A stretch of 64,000 bases of DNA from assembly GCF_019393635.1 (NCBI RefSeq), contig NC_057861.1, positions 544,072,711-544,136,710 on the forward strand, read 5' to 3'. The DNA is from Dromiciops gliroides. Its lineage: Eukaryota > Chordata > Mammalia > Microbiotheria > Microbiotheriidae. Positions within the stretch are counted from its first letter, which is position 1. Every line of letters begins with the position of its first letter. This document shows, in pieces, positions 46,885 through 58,339 of this stretch. Below the pieces are notes generated by a model. That model did not search any database and had not been told where the DNA came from. It saw only the letters and a list, made by a program, of their open reading frames with translations. Both the position numbers and the translations under genes were made by a program.

Positions 46885-47155
46885 TAGGACAGCTAGGTAG
46901 TGTAGTGGATACTGTACCCAGCCTGGAGTCAGGAAGACTCTTTTTCCTGAGTTCAAATCCAGGTCTGTGGCTGGATTTGTAATAACTCTGTGATCCTGAG
47001 CAAGTCACTTAACCCTATTTGTCTTAGTTCCTCATCTGGAAAATGAGCTGGAGAAGGAAATGTCAAACCACTCCAGTATCTCTGCAAGAAAACCCCAAAT
47101 GGGGTCGGAGTCAGGCATGACTGAAAAATGATTGAATGACAAGAACAACATGATC
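46885..47155 (+). mobile_element. MAR1-type SINE inside L1
   Basis: GACAGCTAGGTAGTG head, GAGCTGGAGAAGGAAATG and CCCCAAATGGGGTC body, ending near AATGACAAGAACAACA. Confidence 0.85.
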
Positions 47156-47874
47156 ATTACTATTAATGACCTGAATACATTTTTAATTTATTATGGAATG
47201 TAGTATAAGACGGGAAAAAGTTGTTAAATCCAAATCTATGGCCAGTTATCACATAGAACTGTCATATTAAAACTTTTATCATATTAAAATCATGAAAGAA
47301 GAGCTCATCTGACTGAAAATTAGATGAACAAAAAAAAAATTGGGGGAAAACCAAAAAGGGCAAGATACCTCATAGACTCCTGGTACAATTATTTGAACTT
47401 CCTAGGTATTTGTTATATCCTCCTGACATGGAAGTAGGAATGTTTCTTGAAGCTCTCAGCCCTATTTTTCTGTTTCAACTCTCTTATGAATATTTGTTCC
47501 TTTAGAAAAAAAATATTGCAATAATTGTGCCTATCGTTTTCTTGGCTCTGCTTACCTCACTCTTCATCAATTCACAGGAGTCTTTTCATACTTCTATGCA
47601 TTCATATATTTGTCATTTCCTACACAGAGTAATATTCGATTACGTTGTATACCACAATTTGTTTAGCCATTCCCCAAGTGATCACTAATTTGTTTCCAGT
47701 TCTTTGCTACTACAGAAAGTGCTTTGATAGCCAAAATTAGAACAATAGGAAACTGAAGGAACGAGCAATAAAACCCAAAAAACAAAAACAAATAAAATAT
47801 ACTGGGTCATTAAGGGAGTTCTATCGAGGAACATTTTCTCTTGTTTAATCTGTTCCATCGATTTAGTTCTCTAT

Positions 47875-47925
47875 TTTATTTATTTATTTATTTATTTATT
47901 TATTCATTCATTTATTTATTTTTTT
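47875..47925 (+). repeat. TTTA tandem repeat
   Basis: About 50 bp of TTTA and TTCA units, upstream of the antisense SINE whose tail probably seeded it. Confidence 0.9.
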
Positions 47926-48061
47926 TGCAGGACAATGAGGGTTAAGTGACTTGCCCAGGGTCACACAGCTAGTAAATGTCAAGTGTCTGAGGTCGAATTT
48001 GAACTCAGGTACTCCTGAATCCAGGGCCGGTGCTTTATCCACTGTACCACCTAGCTGCCCC
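47926..48061 (-). mobile_element. WSINE1-like SINE inside L1
   Basis: Antisense copy ending CACCTAGCTGCCCC. Confidence 0.92.
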
Positions 48062-48075
48062 TCTACAATACATTT

Positions 48076-48157
48076 GTCAAGTGTCTGAGGCTGGATTTGA
48101 ACTTAGGTACTCCTGAATCCAGGGCCAGTGTTTTACCACTGCACCATCTAGCTGCCC
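48076..48157 (-). mobile_element. WSINE1-like SINE, partial, adjacent copy
   Basis: Only the TCAAGTGTCTGAGG to GCTGCCCT end, about 15 bp after the previous copy. Confidence 0.88.
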
Positions 48158-49159
48158 TGGTTCTCTATTTTTTAAACCAACGCTGGGTGCTTTTGATGAG
48201 TCCTGCCTGGAAGTGCTATTCCCCCTTCACTGATACTTCTTTTCATAATTTTCCTTGATATTCTAGACTTTTAAAAATTAATTTTGTTATTATTTTATCA
48301 AGCTATATAAAGTATCCCCATGGTAATTTGATTTGCATGGCAACAAAATTTCAAAATTTTAATTACTTTTGGTGGTATTGTCAATTTTATTATAGTGACA
48401 GAGCCTAGCCATATGCACTGAATATTCTTTTTAAGTCTTTATTTCTTTAAGGAATACTTTGTAATTGAATTTATACAAATATTTTGTGTGCTTTGGTAGG
48501 TCAATCCCCAGATATTTTATTACTTTTGTAGTTATCTGAAATGAGATTTCCCTTTCTATTATTGCTTCTTGTGTTTTATTATTACATAAAAATGCTTGTG
48601 ATTTTTGAAGGCTTTATGCCCTGAAATTTTGTTTTTGTCTCAATTAGTATCTTTGCTGATTCCCTAGGTTTTTCCAAGCAAATCATCATAACATCCCCAA
48701 ACAGGGATAGTTTTATTTCTTCTTTACCTATCTTTAATTTCTTTCTCTTGTCTTATTGCTGTTGCTAGCATTTCCAGAACTATGCCAAATAATAGTGGGG
48801 AGAATAGGCATTTTTGTTTCACTCCTGTGTTAACTGGAAAAGGTTTCAGTGTATCCTCATTGCATATGATGCTTGCTTTTGGTTTTAGATAGATGTTTTC
48901 TTCTTTTTAATCATATTAGCTAAGGATTTATCTATCTTCTTAGTCTCTTCAAAAAACCAACTTTTAGTTTTATTGATCACTTCTAATTCTTTTTTCAAAT
49001 TGATCTGTTCCCTCTAATTTTTAATATTTGCTCTTTTGTGCTTATTCTAGGCTAGGCTTGTTTGTTGGCTTTCCAATTTTTTAAAGTAAATATCTAGTTG
49101 ATTAATCCCTCTTTGGCTAACGAATGTTTGTAAGGATGTGATTTTTTTCCTGAGGAGGT

Positions 49160-49320
49160 TTTTTTGGGGGGGGGGGAGGGAGCTGGTGAGGCAATTGGGG
49201 TTAAGTGACTTGCCCAGGCTCACACAGCAAGTCACAATCAAGTGTCTGAGGCCAAATTTGAACTCAAGTCCTCCTGACTCCAGGGCCAGTACTCTATCCA
49301 CTGCACCACCTAGCTGCCCT
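49160..49320 (-). mobile_element. WSINE1-like SINE inside L1
   Basis: Antisense copy with a G-rich junction; duplication TCCTGAGGAG. Confidence 0.91.
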
Positions 49321-49939
49321 CTCCTGAGGAGTTTTTAAACTGCATTTTAGAAATTTTGATGTTGTTTCATCATTTTACATAGTAATTAACTCTTTTTATG
49401 ATTTGTTCTTTGACTCACTTATTACTTAGCATTTCATTGTTGTTGCCGCTTGTCTTTTGTTTGTGATCTCTGAACCAATTGCTATTTTTACTGTGTTATA
49501 TTTTGTAATATTTATTAACCATTTTTGTCTTTTTGCATTTATTTTCAATATCTCTGTGCCCTAATACATGGTCAATTCTTGTAAAAGTTTCATGTGGTGG
49601 TAAGAAATATGGACATTCTGTTTCTGTTCCATTTAGAAGATATGTTTTTAAACTCTAGTTTCAACAGAAATTTGTTCAGTTCCATATTTTCCCTTTTGTC
49701 AAGCTTTTTGTTAAACTTAACCAAAACTGAGATAGGGATATTGAAGTCCCATCACTACTGTGTTGCTATCTATGTCTGTCTATCTTTGGCTTATTATTGG
49801 TCTATGTTCCTTTCAGCATTATTAGTTCTGCAAGTTTCCTTGCTTTCCTTTTTTATCTTTTGAATGTTTGTTTTTATCTTTTGATTGTTGTTTTTTTCTT
49901 TGTTAGCATGATTACAACCATTGCTTTTTTTTTTTTCTA

Positions 49940-50084
49940 ATTTTGTTTTTTGGCTGGGGCAATGAGGTTTAAGTGACTTTCCCAGGGTCACACAGCTAGT
50001 GTCAAGTGTCTGAAGCTGAATTTGAACTCAGGTACTCCTTAATCCAGGGCTGGTGCTTTATCTACTGCTCTACCTAGCTGCTCC
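49940..50084 (-). mobile_element. WSINE1-like SINE inside L1 (serial pair, first)
   Basis: Antisense copy ending CTAGCTGCTCC. Confidence 0.9.
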
Positions 50085-50098
50085 AGCCCTTGCTTTTT

Positions 50099-50245
50099 TG
50101 TTTTTTTTAACGGGGCAATAGGGATTAAGTGATTTTTCCAGGGTCACACAGCTAGCAAGTGTCAAGTGTCTGAGGCCGGATTTGAACTCAGGTACTCCTG
50201 AATCCAGGGCCGGTGCTTTATCCACTGCGCCACCTAGCTGCCCCC
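50099..50245 (-). mobile_element. WSINE1-like SINE inside L1 (serial pair, second)
   Basis: Antisense copy about 15 bp after the first, with the repeated flank CCCTTGCTTTTTT / CCCTTTCTTTTTT. Confidence 0.91.
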
Positions 50246-50465
50246 AGCCCTTTCTTTTTTTGATTCACTTGATGCATAGTAAAATTTTTTCCTATCCCCT
50301 GAGTTTTATTTTGCATGTGTTTTTATTTTAAAAATATGTTTCTTGTAAGCAACCCATTATAGAGTTTGGTTTTCTTATCCAATCTGTCACTCTTTTTTGT
50401 TTTACTGGATTGTTTAATGCACTCACATTTATTTATTTATTTATTCATTCATTCATTCATTTATT

Positions 50466-50591
50466 AGTGAGGCAATTGGGGTTAAGTGACTTGCCCAGGG
50501 TCACACAGCTAGTAAGTGTCAAGTGTCTGAGGCCGGATTTGAACTCAGGTCCTCCTGAATCCAGGGCTGGTGCTTCATCCACTGCTGCCCC
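50466..50591 (-). mobile_element. WSINE1-like SINE inside L1
   Basis: Antisense copy preceded by TTTA/TTCA units and missing part of the end. Confidence 0.9.
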
Positions 50592-50619
50592 GGTTTCCAC
50601 TCTTTTTTAGATACTGCTT

Positions 50620-51198
50620 TGTAGGGACCAATTTTTAATTGGGGAGTATTAGCTAGGTGGCTCGCTGCAATATTGAGCCAAGGAAGGAGACCAACAGCCT
50701 CCCTCAAAACAGAGCAGGATTTATTTAACAAGAACGGACTTAAAAAACAAACACAAACAGGATCAGTAGGATTAAGGGAAAGGAAATAAAATGGGGAAAG
50801 GGAAAATGATACAACCTGAACACCACCACTGCCCAGGAATCAGCTGAGAACACACAGCAGCGTCCTTCCAGCTTCAAGCTAGAATGGTGAAAAACCTCCC
50901 TTCTTTCCAGCAGACCCCAGGCTGACCACACACAGCCCCCAGCCAATTGGCTGGCCACTCTGACAGTCATATGACTGCCCTCACTGGGCTTCCAATCATT
51001 ATAATTTTGCCAGGCCCATGTAGGCGTCGGCGAGTGGTGATGACGTGAGGTGCCAGTGCCATGGCAATGGCTACATCCAGTGGATGGAGGACAGTGCAGT
51101 TTGTGGAGCCCCAGGCCAGTACGTGCACCAAGGTTTTTTTAAAATTCTAGCCAAAAGATGGGGTCATAAAAACCTCAAATAACAAATAATTCTTTACA
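50620..51198 (-). mobile_element. LTR-like block, probably a solo retroviral LTR
   Basis: Fossil, - orientation. It sits as a discrete block in the antisense L1. Ends read TGTA..TACA, with an AATAAA on the - strand at 50720-50725 and a TATAAT-like element near 51000. Target duplication is not clear, so the ends are approximate. No coding region. Confidence 0.45.
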
Positions 51199-51344
51199 GT
51201 CTTTAGGTTAATCTACTTAAAGGCAACTTTGTTCCCATAGACTCTGCTTTATGCCTCCTGCCCCCATTTACTACCCCTTTCCCTAGTGTTAGAGTTTAAT
51301 TTCCTTCATTCCTTCTTTTCCTTCATTCCTTCCTTCATACAAAA

Positions 51345-52200
51345 TTTGGGGCAGCCAGGTGGTGAAGTGGATAGATCACTAGCCCTGAAGTTGGGACAAC
51401 CTGAATTCAAATCTCACCTCAGACACTAGCTGTGGGACCCTGGGCAAGTCACTTAATCCTGATTGCCTTAAACATCTGGAGCCATTTCCAGTCATCCTGG
51501 TATATATATCTTGCCACTGGACCCAGATGGCTCTGGAGGAGAGAGTGAGGCTGATGACTTTGTACCATCCTCCCTCACTTAAATCCAATTCATTGTAAGT
51601 TGTGGTAAAATATATGAAAGTTTTTAACAGTCGGTTAGGATAACTGAAAGATGCCAGTTTTTGAAGGACCACCCTTTTGGGGAGGAGACCAACGGCATGA
51701 GCTACGCACGCCAGTCTGCCTGCTGCGCACGTCAGACTGTCTGCTACGCACTCGACTTCCGGGGTGCGAGTTTAAAAGGCAAGGAGAGAACGGAAGTGGA
51801 GCTTTTTTTCTGCTCTGCTGGTCTCCTGGCTGCGCTGCACAGGCTGATGCTGATGAGAGTTTCGACTGGGCCCAGCTCGCACATGGTCTCTCTCTCCCCA
51901 AAGGTGGCCTTCGGTTTTGGTGAGTTTTATACGGAATATAGACTAAGCTTAGACTTAAGATGATTTGTATTGTGTTTCTACTTTTCCTATCCTTCTAATC
52001 AACATCACCTTGTGACTACCATACAATAAAAGCTCTATCTAGAAAACCAGAAGTTTCTTCCATTTACTAGTCTGGGAGATAAATTAAGGGAAAGGTTAAA
52101 GAGGGGAGATTTATGATCTAATATCCAATTTTAAATCTCACAAAGCGATGACATCACCTGATGTCATGGTCTTTTTCAAGAATGAAGGACAAACAACAAC
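51345..52200 (+). mobile_element. Long tRNA-derived SINE split by a solo LTR
   Basis: Head GGGGCAGCCAGGTGG, body CCAGATGGCTCTGGAGGAGA and TTAAATCCAATTCATTG to 51600. It resumes at 52143 with GATGACATCACCTGATGTCA and ends GAAGGACAAACAACAAC. Confidence 0.85.
51601..52142 (+). mobile_element. Solo retroviral LTR, class I (gamma-like) fossil
   Basis: 542 bp, TG..CA ends (TGTGGTAAAA..TCTCACA), with 4-bp flanks AAGT / AAGC inside a SINE. A TATA-like TTTAAAAGG is at 51771 and AATAAA at 52025-52030. The U3 carries three imperfect CpG-containing repeats of about 21 bp (51700-51762). No internal genes, so a recombination-derived solo LTR. Duplications differ by one base. Class is inferred from the 4-bp duplication. 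Confidence 0.8.
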
Positions 52201-53680
52201 TATGCAAAATTCAGTAATCTAGACACAAATGATATGGTTCTATTCTGTAAATTGTTTCTGCTGTATAGGCCATAAATGATGATGTCATGATTTTTATTTT
52301 TCTCTTGAACATCCTGCTGTAGTTCCTGCTTGGCAGTACACAGTATCCTCTGCTTCAGCAAGTGTTGGTTAAGCTTTCTTTGTTGTTTTGGAAATTTTAT
52401 TCAGGGATGTTTGGACTCATTAGGTGCTGTTTTATCTTCCCTTGTGTTTTAATATTTTCCTACTAATTTAACTGATTGTGTTCAAGGTTTTTAACTGAAT
52501 TTTCTTCTTTGTGAGATCATTGGTATTTTTCGTCTTTTCTCCCTAATATTCCCCTGTTGTTCACTTTCTGATTCCTTTCCCTTTGATTCCCCAAGGCTAA
52601 ACATCCAGCTATTTTAGCTTCTTCCTATGTTGGGGAAGGCTTCAGCCTCTGCTCCATATGACTTGTGAGGGGATGGAATTAGCCCCAGGTAGATTCCAGC
52701 CACCTTTCCTTCAGGCATTATGAAATAACCCTCTCCTCAAAACACCCTGCCCCAGTTTCCTCCAATTGGGTGCTGCTGTGGCATAGCATGCTGCCATCCT
52801 AGGCAGAGCATGCTTCTACTTTACTTTGTCTTTAGTCTCAGACTAGGGAGGTGGGGCATAGAATTGAGGTCTGTTGCTTGCTACAGGAAAGTAACCTGAG
52901 GGAAGGGACAGGGTCTGCTGGCAGAGGGTACAGCTTCAGTAAGGAAATGACTGAGTGGATCCCAGAGCCAAGGCCATGGGTCCTGTTGTCTTGTCCTGTT
53001 AGAGCCTGGGCCTGGTGGGGAATGAAATGCTGAGTTAGGAATTATATATTAAGCCTTCTGCTGTTAATTCATAATATTACCTCATTAGACTTCTTAATGT
53101 CTTAGTGTGTAGAGAAAGCTCCCCTCTTATACATAGCTCCTATCTTGGGGAGTTGAAAGTTCATGAAAAGTGGAGAAAATGGCTAATCCTCCATCCATCT
53201 TATTGGTCATGCGACCTATTACATTTCATTTGATTAGATTTGGCCCAGTATTCTAGATTGTTGAGATCTTTTTGAATCCTCTCTCCATATTATTTATCCT
53301 TCCCAGCCTTGTGTCCTTGGATGAATATCCAAATCATTGTATAAAATATTAAACAGTACAGAGCAAAGGGAAGATACTTGTGTTGTAATCCATACTTAAT
53401 TCTTATGTTCAAGTCAGTGTGGGCTGGCCAGGGAGGATTATGTAGCATCATAATCTAGAGCAGGAAAGGACTTTGTCTTATTGCCACTTGTAGACTGTCA
53501 AACCCCAACCTCAAGTTGTCCCCACCATCCCTTTCCATTCTTACTCACCTGTTGTTGAATATCAATGGAGGGAATCAGACCGCTTTGCTGACTGGATCCA
53601 CTATGAATTTGTCAACTGCTTCCAACTGGACCTTGACTGATGCATAGGAATCCTTTTGTTTCCCTAAATGATTCTGTATC
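52200..53680. other. Unassigned intergenic sequence
   Basis: May include the 5' part of another antisense L1 (52.2-52.6 kb) and an old CR1-like piece near 53.2-53.4 kb. No gene seen. Confidence 0.35.
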
Positions 53681-53689
53681 ATACATCCT

Positions 53690-54830
53690 ATAGTAGATAT
53701 TCCAAACTTTCTCATCTCAAGCCCCCTAAATCATCCTTGACTTCTTCCTTCTCAGCAGGAGACCTATTTTACTGAAAAAATAGAGACTACCATGGCCTCC
53801 TCCTTTCCCCTATTCTATATCTCATAGCCCCTATATATTACTTTCCATTTTCTCCTCCTTTGCTCTGGACTCTGATGAAATGGCCATTCTTGCCAAGGTC
53901 AACCTTTTTTTTTTTACTTCTGTTCTTAATCCCATCTCCTCTCATTTCTTCCATGGGCTTGCCCATTTGATCATCACTTCTGTGGCGGCCCAACATTATA
54001 TGTGGTCGCCTTATTTCTGTCCCAAGTTTAGGGCAAATTAGCTGCGTTTTCTAATATATTTGTTACTTATAAATTAGAAGCTTTAGCACCAGTTTTGGGC
54101 ATTAAACATTTATTAATTATTAGTAATTATAGTAATATATAGTAATAATTAGTAATTAATTATTAGTAAAGAGAGAACACTTGGCTTAGAAAGTTAAGAA
54201 GCCTATCTAGACTAGAAGAGAGATAAGAGCTCAGCCTGGCCTCCTTCCTTCTCCAAGTCTCCCACCACAAGCCCATCTGAGAGCATGTCTGTCTCTGGAA
54301 GCTTCCTCTGGGTCCCGAGGAGTGGGGGCCCTTCCACACTGCTCAAAGTTAATTGGCTAACATCATTCAAATCTATTGGTTTACTGGACTTGAGGGTGGT
54401 CCATGAGCAGAACATGCTGAGCTCAGAGGTCAGAGAACACACCCTCAGGGCCAGGCTTTCAGATAGGTGTGGTTTTAATTAAGTTTTAATCAATCTTAAT
54501 ATTATCCCCTCAGGGGGCCTCTGGGTGTCCCAAAACCCATTATTTTCTCACACTTCTCACTCATCTTTATCCTCTCCTTTACTGGTTCCTTCCATAAAGT
54601 ATTAAAACATGAGGGGGTTAGATGAGATAATCTAAGAAAAGCACAGGTCTCCCCAATGCTTTAAAAGTGTTCACTTGAAGTTATTATTCTCTATTCTCCT
54701 TGTTTTCACTGCCAAACTCATAAGAAAAAGTCATTTAAGCTCTTTACTTCCATGTCTTCATCCCTGGCTTCTACATGACTGAAACAGCTCTAAGATTGTT
54801 GACAATCCCTTAATTGCTAAAATTTATGGC
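53690..54830 (+). mobile_element. L2 LINE (sense), split by a solo LTR
   Basis: L2 RT-region words on both sides (GCCATTCTTGCCAAGGTCAA.. left; CTCACTCATCTTTATCCTCT.. right). The junction closes perfectly when the LTR and one CTTC are removed. Confidence 0.65.
53981..54552 (-). mobile_element. Solo retroviral LTR, class I-like fossil
   Basis: 572 bp with TGTGGC..CTCACA ends and a perfect 4-bp target duplication CTTC (53977-53980 and 54553-54556). Orientation - from AATAAA at 54109-54114 near its - strand 3' end. Sequence differs from the LTR at 51.6 kb, so it is another family. No internal region. Confidence 0.8.
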
Positions 54831-54866
54831 AGACTTTATTCGTTTTGACCTCTCTTTAGCTTTTCC

Positions 54867-55016
54867 TCTTTTTTTTTTTTTTGAGGGGCAATAGGGATTC
54901 AATGACTTGCCCAGGGTCACACAGCTAGTAAGTGTCAAGTGTCTGAGGCCAGATTTGAACTCAGGTACTCCTGAATCCAGGGTCGGTGCTTTATCCACTG
55001 CACCACCTAGCCGCCC
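54867..55016 (-). mobile_element. WSINE1-like SINE inside L2
   Basis: Antisense copy; duplication CTCTCTTTAGCTTTT. Confidence 0.93.
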
Positions 55017-55114
55017 CCTCTCTTTAGCTTTTGACACAACTGACCACCCCGCTCCTTTGGGACACTCTCTCTGTTCAGCTTCTATGACACTGCTTTCTCT
55101 TGGTTCTCTCTCTC

Positions 55115-55255
55115 TTTTTTCAGGGCATTGGGGGTTAAGTGACTTGCCCAGGGTCACACAGCTAGTAATTGTTAAGTGTCTGAGGCCAAATTTGAACTCA
55201 GGTCCTCCTGAATCCTGGGCTGGTGCTTTATCCACTGTGCCACCTAGCTTCCCCC
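55115..55255 (-). mobile_element. WSINE1-like SINE inside L2
   Basis: Antisense copy; flanks CTCTTGGTTCTCT / CTCTTGATTCTCT. Confidence 0.92.
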
Positions 55256-55894
55256 TCTTGATTCTCTTAATAACTGTGATGTCATTCTCTTTCTTCTGCA
55301 CTGGCTTCTCTTTCATGTTCCTCTATCTTTTCCACCTCCTAACCATGGGTGTTTCCCAAGACTCTGTCCTGGGTATTCATTTTCATCTCTTTTTTCTTTA
55401 TACCCTGTCACTTGGTGACCTCCTAACTTCTCATGGTTTCTCTTGTGATTATGATCTCCATGGATGGTTCCCACATCTCTCTTCTTCTTCTACCCCACTC
55501 CCTGATCTCTTCTCTCTTCATCTATCTCAAGTTCCAGATCTCATGGGAAATCTCCATCTGGATATCTTGTAGTTACCTCAAGTGCTAAGCATCTAAGTGT
55601 CCAAAATGGACCTCATGTTTTCCCCTACACCTACAAGCTCCAAATTTCATTTCTGTTGAAAGTGTCACTATCCTTCCAGCCATCTGGGTTCACAATTTTA
55701 ATACCACCCTATATTTCTCACTTTCCTTCATTACCTATATTCAGTCAGTTAGTTACCAAGCATTATCAATTCTTTCAAAATCTTTGGGCCCTCGTCACCT
55801 CTTGTCTGGGCTATTGCAATAGTGACCTAATTAGCTTTCAGTTTCTCTCTTCTCCAAATAAGCCATCCTACACGAAGCTGCTAAATAATCTTTT

Positions 55895-56067
55895 ATTGTT
55901 TTTGTTTGTTTGTTTGTTTTGGGGGGGTTTGCGGGGCAATGGGGGTTAAGTGACTTGCCCAGGGTCACACAGCTAGTAAGTGTCAAGTGTCCGAGGCCGG
56001 ATTTGAACTCAGGTACTCCTCAATCCAGGGCCAGTGCTCTATCCACTGCGCCACCTAGCTGCCCCCC
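55895..56067 (-). mobile_element. WSINE1-like SINE inside L2
   Basis: Antisense copy with a TTTG-repeat lead; duplication CTAAATAATCTTT. Confidence 0.93.
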
Positions 56068-56394
56068 CTAAATAATCTTTCAAAAGTACAGATCTGATCA
56101 TGCTACTTCCCTGCTCAACAATCTTTGATGGCTTCCAAGGATAAAACACAAACTACTCAGCCTGGCATTTAAAACCTCATAAATCTCTCATCTACCTTTC
56201 ATGTTACTTTCCTTAACAGTCTATGTTCCAACCAAAAGGACCTGAATTCAACATATCTCTTGTGTCTGTGCCTTGGAACAGGCTATCTATCCCCTATGCC
56301 ATTCCAGCTGAATGTCTTAGGAGGAAGTCCTTTACAAAACATTTTAATTATTTGCCACCTGAATAAGATTGTTTAAATTTGCCTGCGTTCAAAT

Positions 56395-57078
56395 ATAACA
56401 AAAATGGAAAATATTGGATGTTGGAGGGGACATGGGAAAGCTGGGTCCAACCATTCTGGACAGCAATTTGGAACTATGCCCAAAGGGCTATAAAAAACTG
56501 TGCATAGCCTTTGATCCAGCAATATCACTGCTAAGTTTATATCCCAAAGACATCCCCCAAAAGAGAAAAAGACCTATTTGTACAAAAATATTTCTAGCAG
56601 CTCTTTCTGTGGTGGCTAAGAATTGGAAATCAAAGGAATGCCCTTCAATTGGGGAATGGCTAAACAATCTGTGGTATATGATGATGATGGAATATTATTG
56701 TGCTATAAGAAATGACAAGCAGGATGACATATAGTGAAGTGAGCAGAACCAAAAGAACATTGTGCACAGAAACAGCAATATTGTTTGATGAAGAACTGTG
56801 AATGACTTGACTGTTCTCAACAATACAGTCATCCAAGACAATCCCAAAGGACTATTGATGAAATATACTATCCACCTCCAAAGAAAGAACTGGTATTGAT
56901 GTATGATTATGTAAAACATTACCATATTTGTCATGAAAAATACCATGTTGCAGTCTGTGTTCCATCTATAACGCATATCTGATTGTTTGCCACCTCAGGG
57001 AGGGGGCAGGGGAGGGAGGGAAGGAGGGATAAAAATTGGAACCCAAGACTATAAATAAAAATGTTTATTACATTTAAA
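56395..57078 (+). mobile_element. L1 LINE 3' end (sense)
   Basis: An open frame (56414-56734) reads the L1 ORF2 C-terminus: LCIAFDPAISLLSLYPKDIP, KNWKSKECPSIGEWLNNLWY, MEYYCAIRN. The 3' UTR, a G-rich run and AATAAAAATG poly(A) follow. 5'-truncated and among the less decayed L1 pieces here. Confidence 0.9.
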
Positions 57079-57127
57079 AAAATTTGCCTGGGTTACCGAA
57101 GATGAAGGATTTCTTAAAAGTGGAAGT

Positions 57128-57274
57128 GGGGGCAGCTAGGTGGCGCAGTGGATAGAGCACCAGCCCTGGATTCAGGAGGACCTGAATTCAAATTTGGCCT
57201 CAGACACTTAACACTTACTAGCTGTGTGACCCTGGGTAAGTCACTTAACCCCAATTGCCTCACACACAAAAAAA
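57128..57274 (+). mobile_element. WSINE1-like SINE
   Basis: Sense copy; duplication AAAAGTGGAAG / AAAAGTAGAAG. Confidence 0.93.
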
Positions 57275-57469
57275 AAGTAGAAGAGAAATCAGTTTATGAC
57301 CTATGTCATAGATTTTACAGCTACTGCAGGTTGATTCTCAATCTTCTACCTTTTTCCCTCAAAAGCATTAAAACTTTGCTCTGGGATGATGCAGGGAGTA
57401 GAAGCTCAGAGAGGGCATTTTGTCATAGATTTACCCACTCACATGGTCTGTTATATAGTGCATGGCACA

Positions 57470-57492
57470 TTGTGTGTGTGTGTGTGTGTGTA
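57470..57492 (+). repeat. GT microsatellite
   Basis: About ten to eleven GT units. Confidence 0.95.
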
Positions 57493-57715
57493 TTTGTAGT
57501 GAAGTGATACATGTCAGTAATGGGATACATATTCCTTTTCCTTAGAAATTTGTAGTAGCTTGAGAGATAAACCAATCAATACTTGGGTTCAAATTACAAA
57601 GGTGTTGGGAGTGACATATTAGAGATTAATGATATCAAAGTTAGAGATGTTTATTAAAGGATATACAGAGTCATTTGGAAATCAGCTACCTTGTGGTTTC
57701 ATCTGCCCCCCCCCC

Positions 57716-57824
57716 TTTTTGGGGGGTGGGGCAATGAGGTTAAGGTCACACAGCTAGTAAGTATCAAGTGTCTGAGGCCAGATTTGAACTCCTCCTGAAT
57801 CCACTACACCACTTAGCTGCCCCC
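57716..57824 (-). mobile_element. WSINE1-like SINE with deletions
   Basis: Antisense copy after C and T runs; about 40 bp missing. Confidence 0.88.
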
Positions 57825-58339
57825 TTGGTTTAATCCTAAAAGCCTTAATTCATAGAATCACAGAATAGTTAGATGCAGGGAGGTACTGGAGCCAGTTCAA
57901 ATGAATTCCCGCAAGTGGACAGTTAAATTGCCAGTGTGAGTATTTACACCTTACACTGGCAAAACATTATAAACCTGGGTTTTGTTGACTGTCTAGACTT
58001 AAGTGCTGGAGAAAATGTTAATGAAGGTTAAACTTAAATGTGGAACCCAGGAAAACTCTCACTTCCGGATTACTAGAAGCTATGCTTCTCAATGCCTCTG
58101 AGATTTTTTGGTTGCCATATACTCATAGTGAATGTTTAGTCGAATAGCAGCCCCAGATCTTTTCTAGGCAAATTCTTGTTTAAACCCTGCCTTTTTTATA
58201 CTTACTACTAAAGTTAGATTTCAAATAAGGAAGACCTTCCTAACAATTGGATTTATCCATAAGTAGAATGTGTGAAAATGCTTTTGATACCCCTACTCAA
58301 TTTGATAATTTACTCAGTTCATTGTCATTTAATGAGTAT

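Larger units (their letters stand above)
46220..50619 (-). mobile_element. Large antisense L1 LINE with several SINE insertions
   Basis: In order, left to right, it follows the reverse of L1 ORF2. Examples are AATAATAGTGGGGAGAATAGGC, CCAAACAGGGATAG and TGAAGTCCCATCACTACTGTG. About 4 kb and heavily decayed. It is cut by a MAR1-type SINE, several WSINE1 copies and, at its right end, an LTR-like block. The L1 seems to resume near 51200. Confidence 0.75.
55020..56365 (+). mobile_element. L2 LINE (sense), RT to 3' region
   Basis: Decayed reading gives FDTTDHPAPLG, then DSVLGIHF, LGDLLTSHGFSCDYDLHGWF and SCLGYCNSDLI, the L2 reverse transcriptase order. Interrupted by SINEs. Confidence 0.8.

Noticed and set aside
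51651-51963. Frames of 90-100 codons on both strands
   Set aside because: They lie wholly inside the LTR U3/R region at 51601-52142, which is noncoding.
54810-55572. Long open frames of 168 and 221 codons on opposite strands
   Set aside because: They run through two antisense WSINE1 copies and the flanking L2. SINE copies in this window repeatedly yield peptides such as [19 protein letters not shown] (one strand) or [18 protein letters not shown] (the other). These are repeat artefacts, not genes.
56414-56734. A 106-codon + strand frame as a host gene
   Set aside because: It is the L1 ORF2 C-terminus (IGEWLNNLWY, EYYCAIRN), not a host gene.
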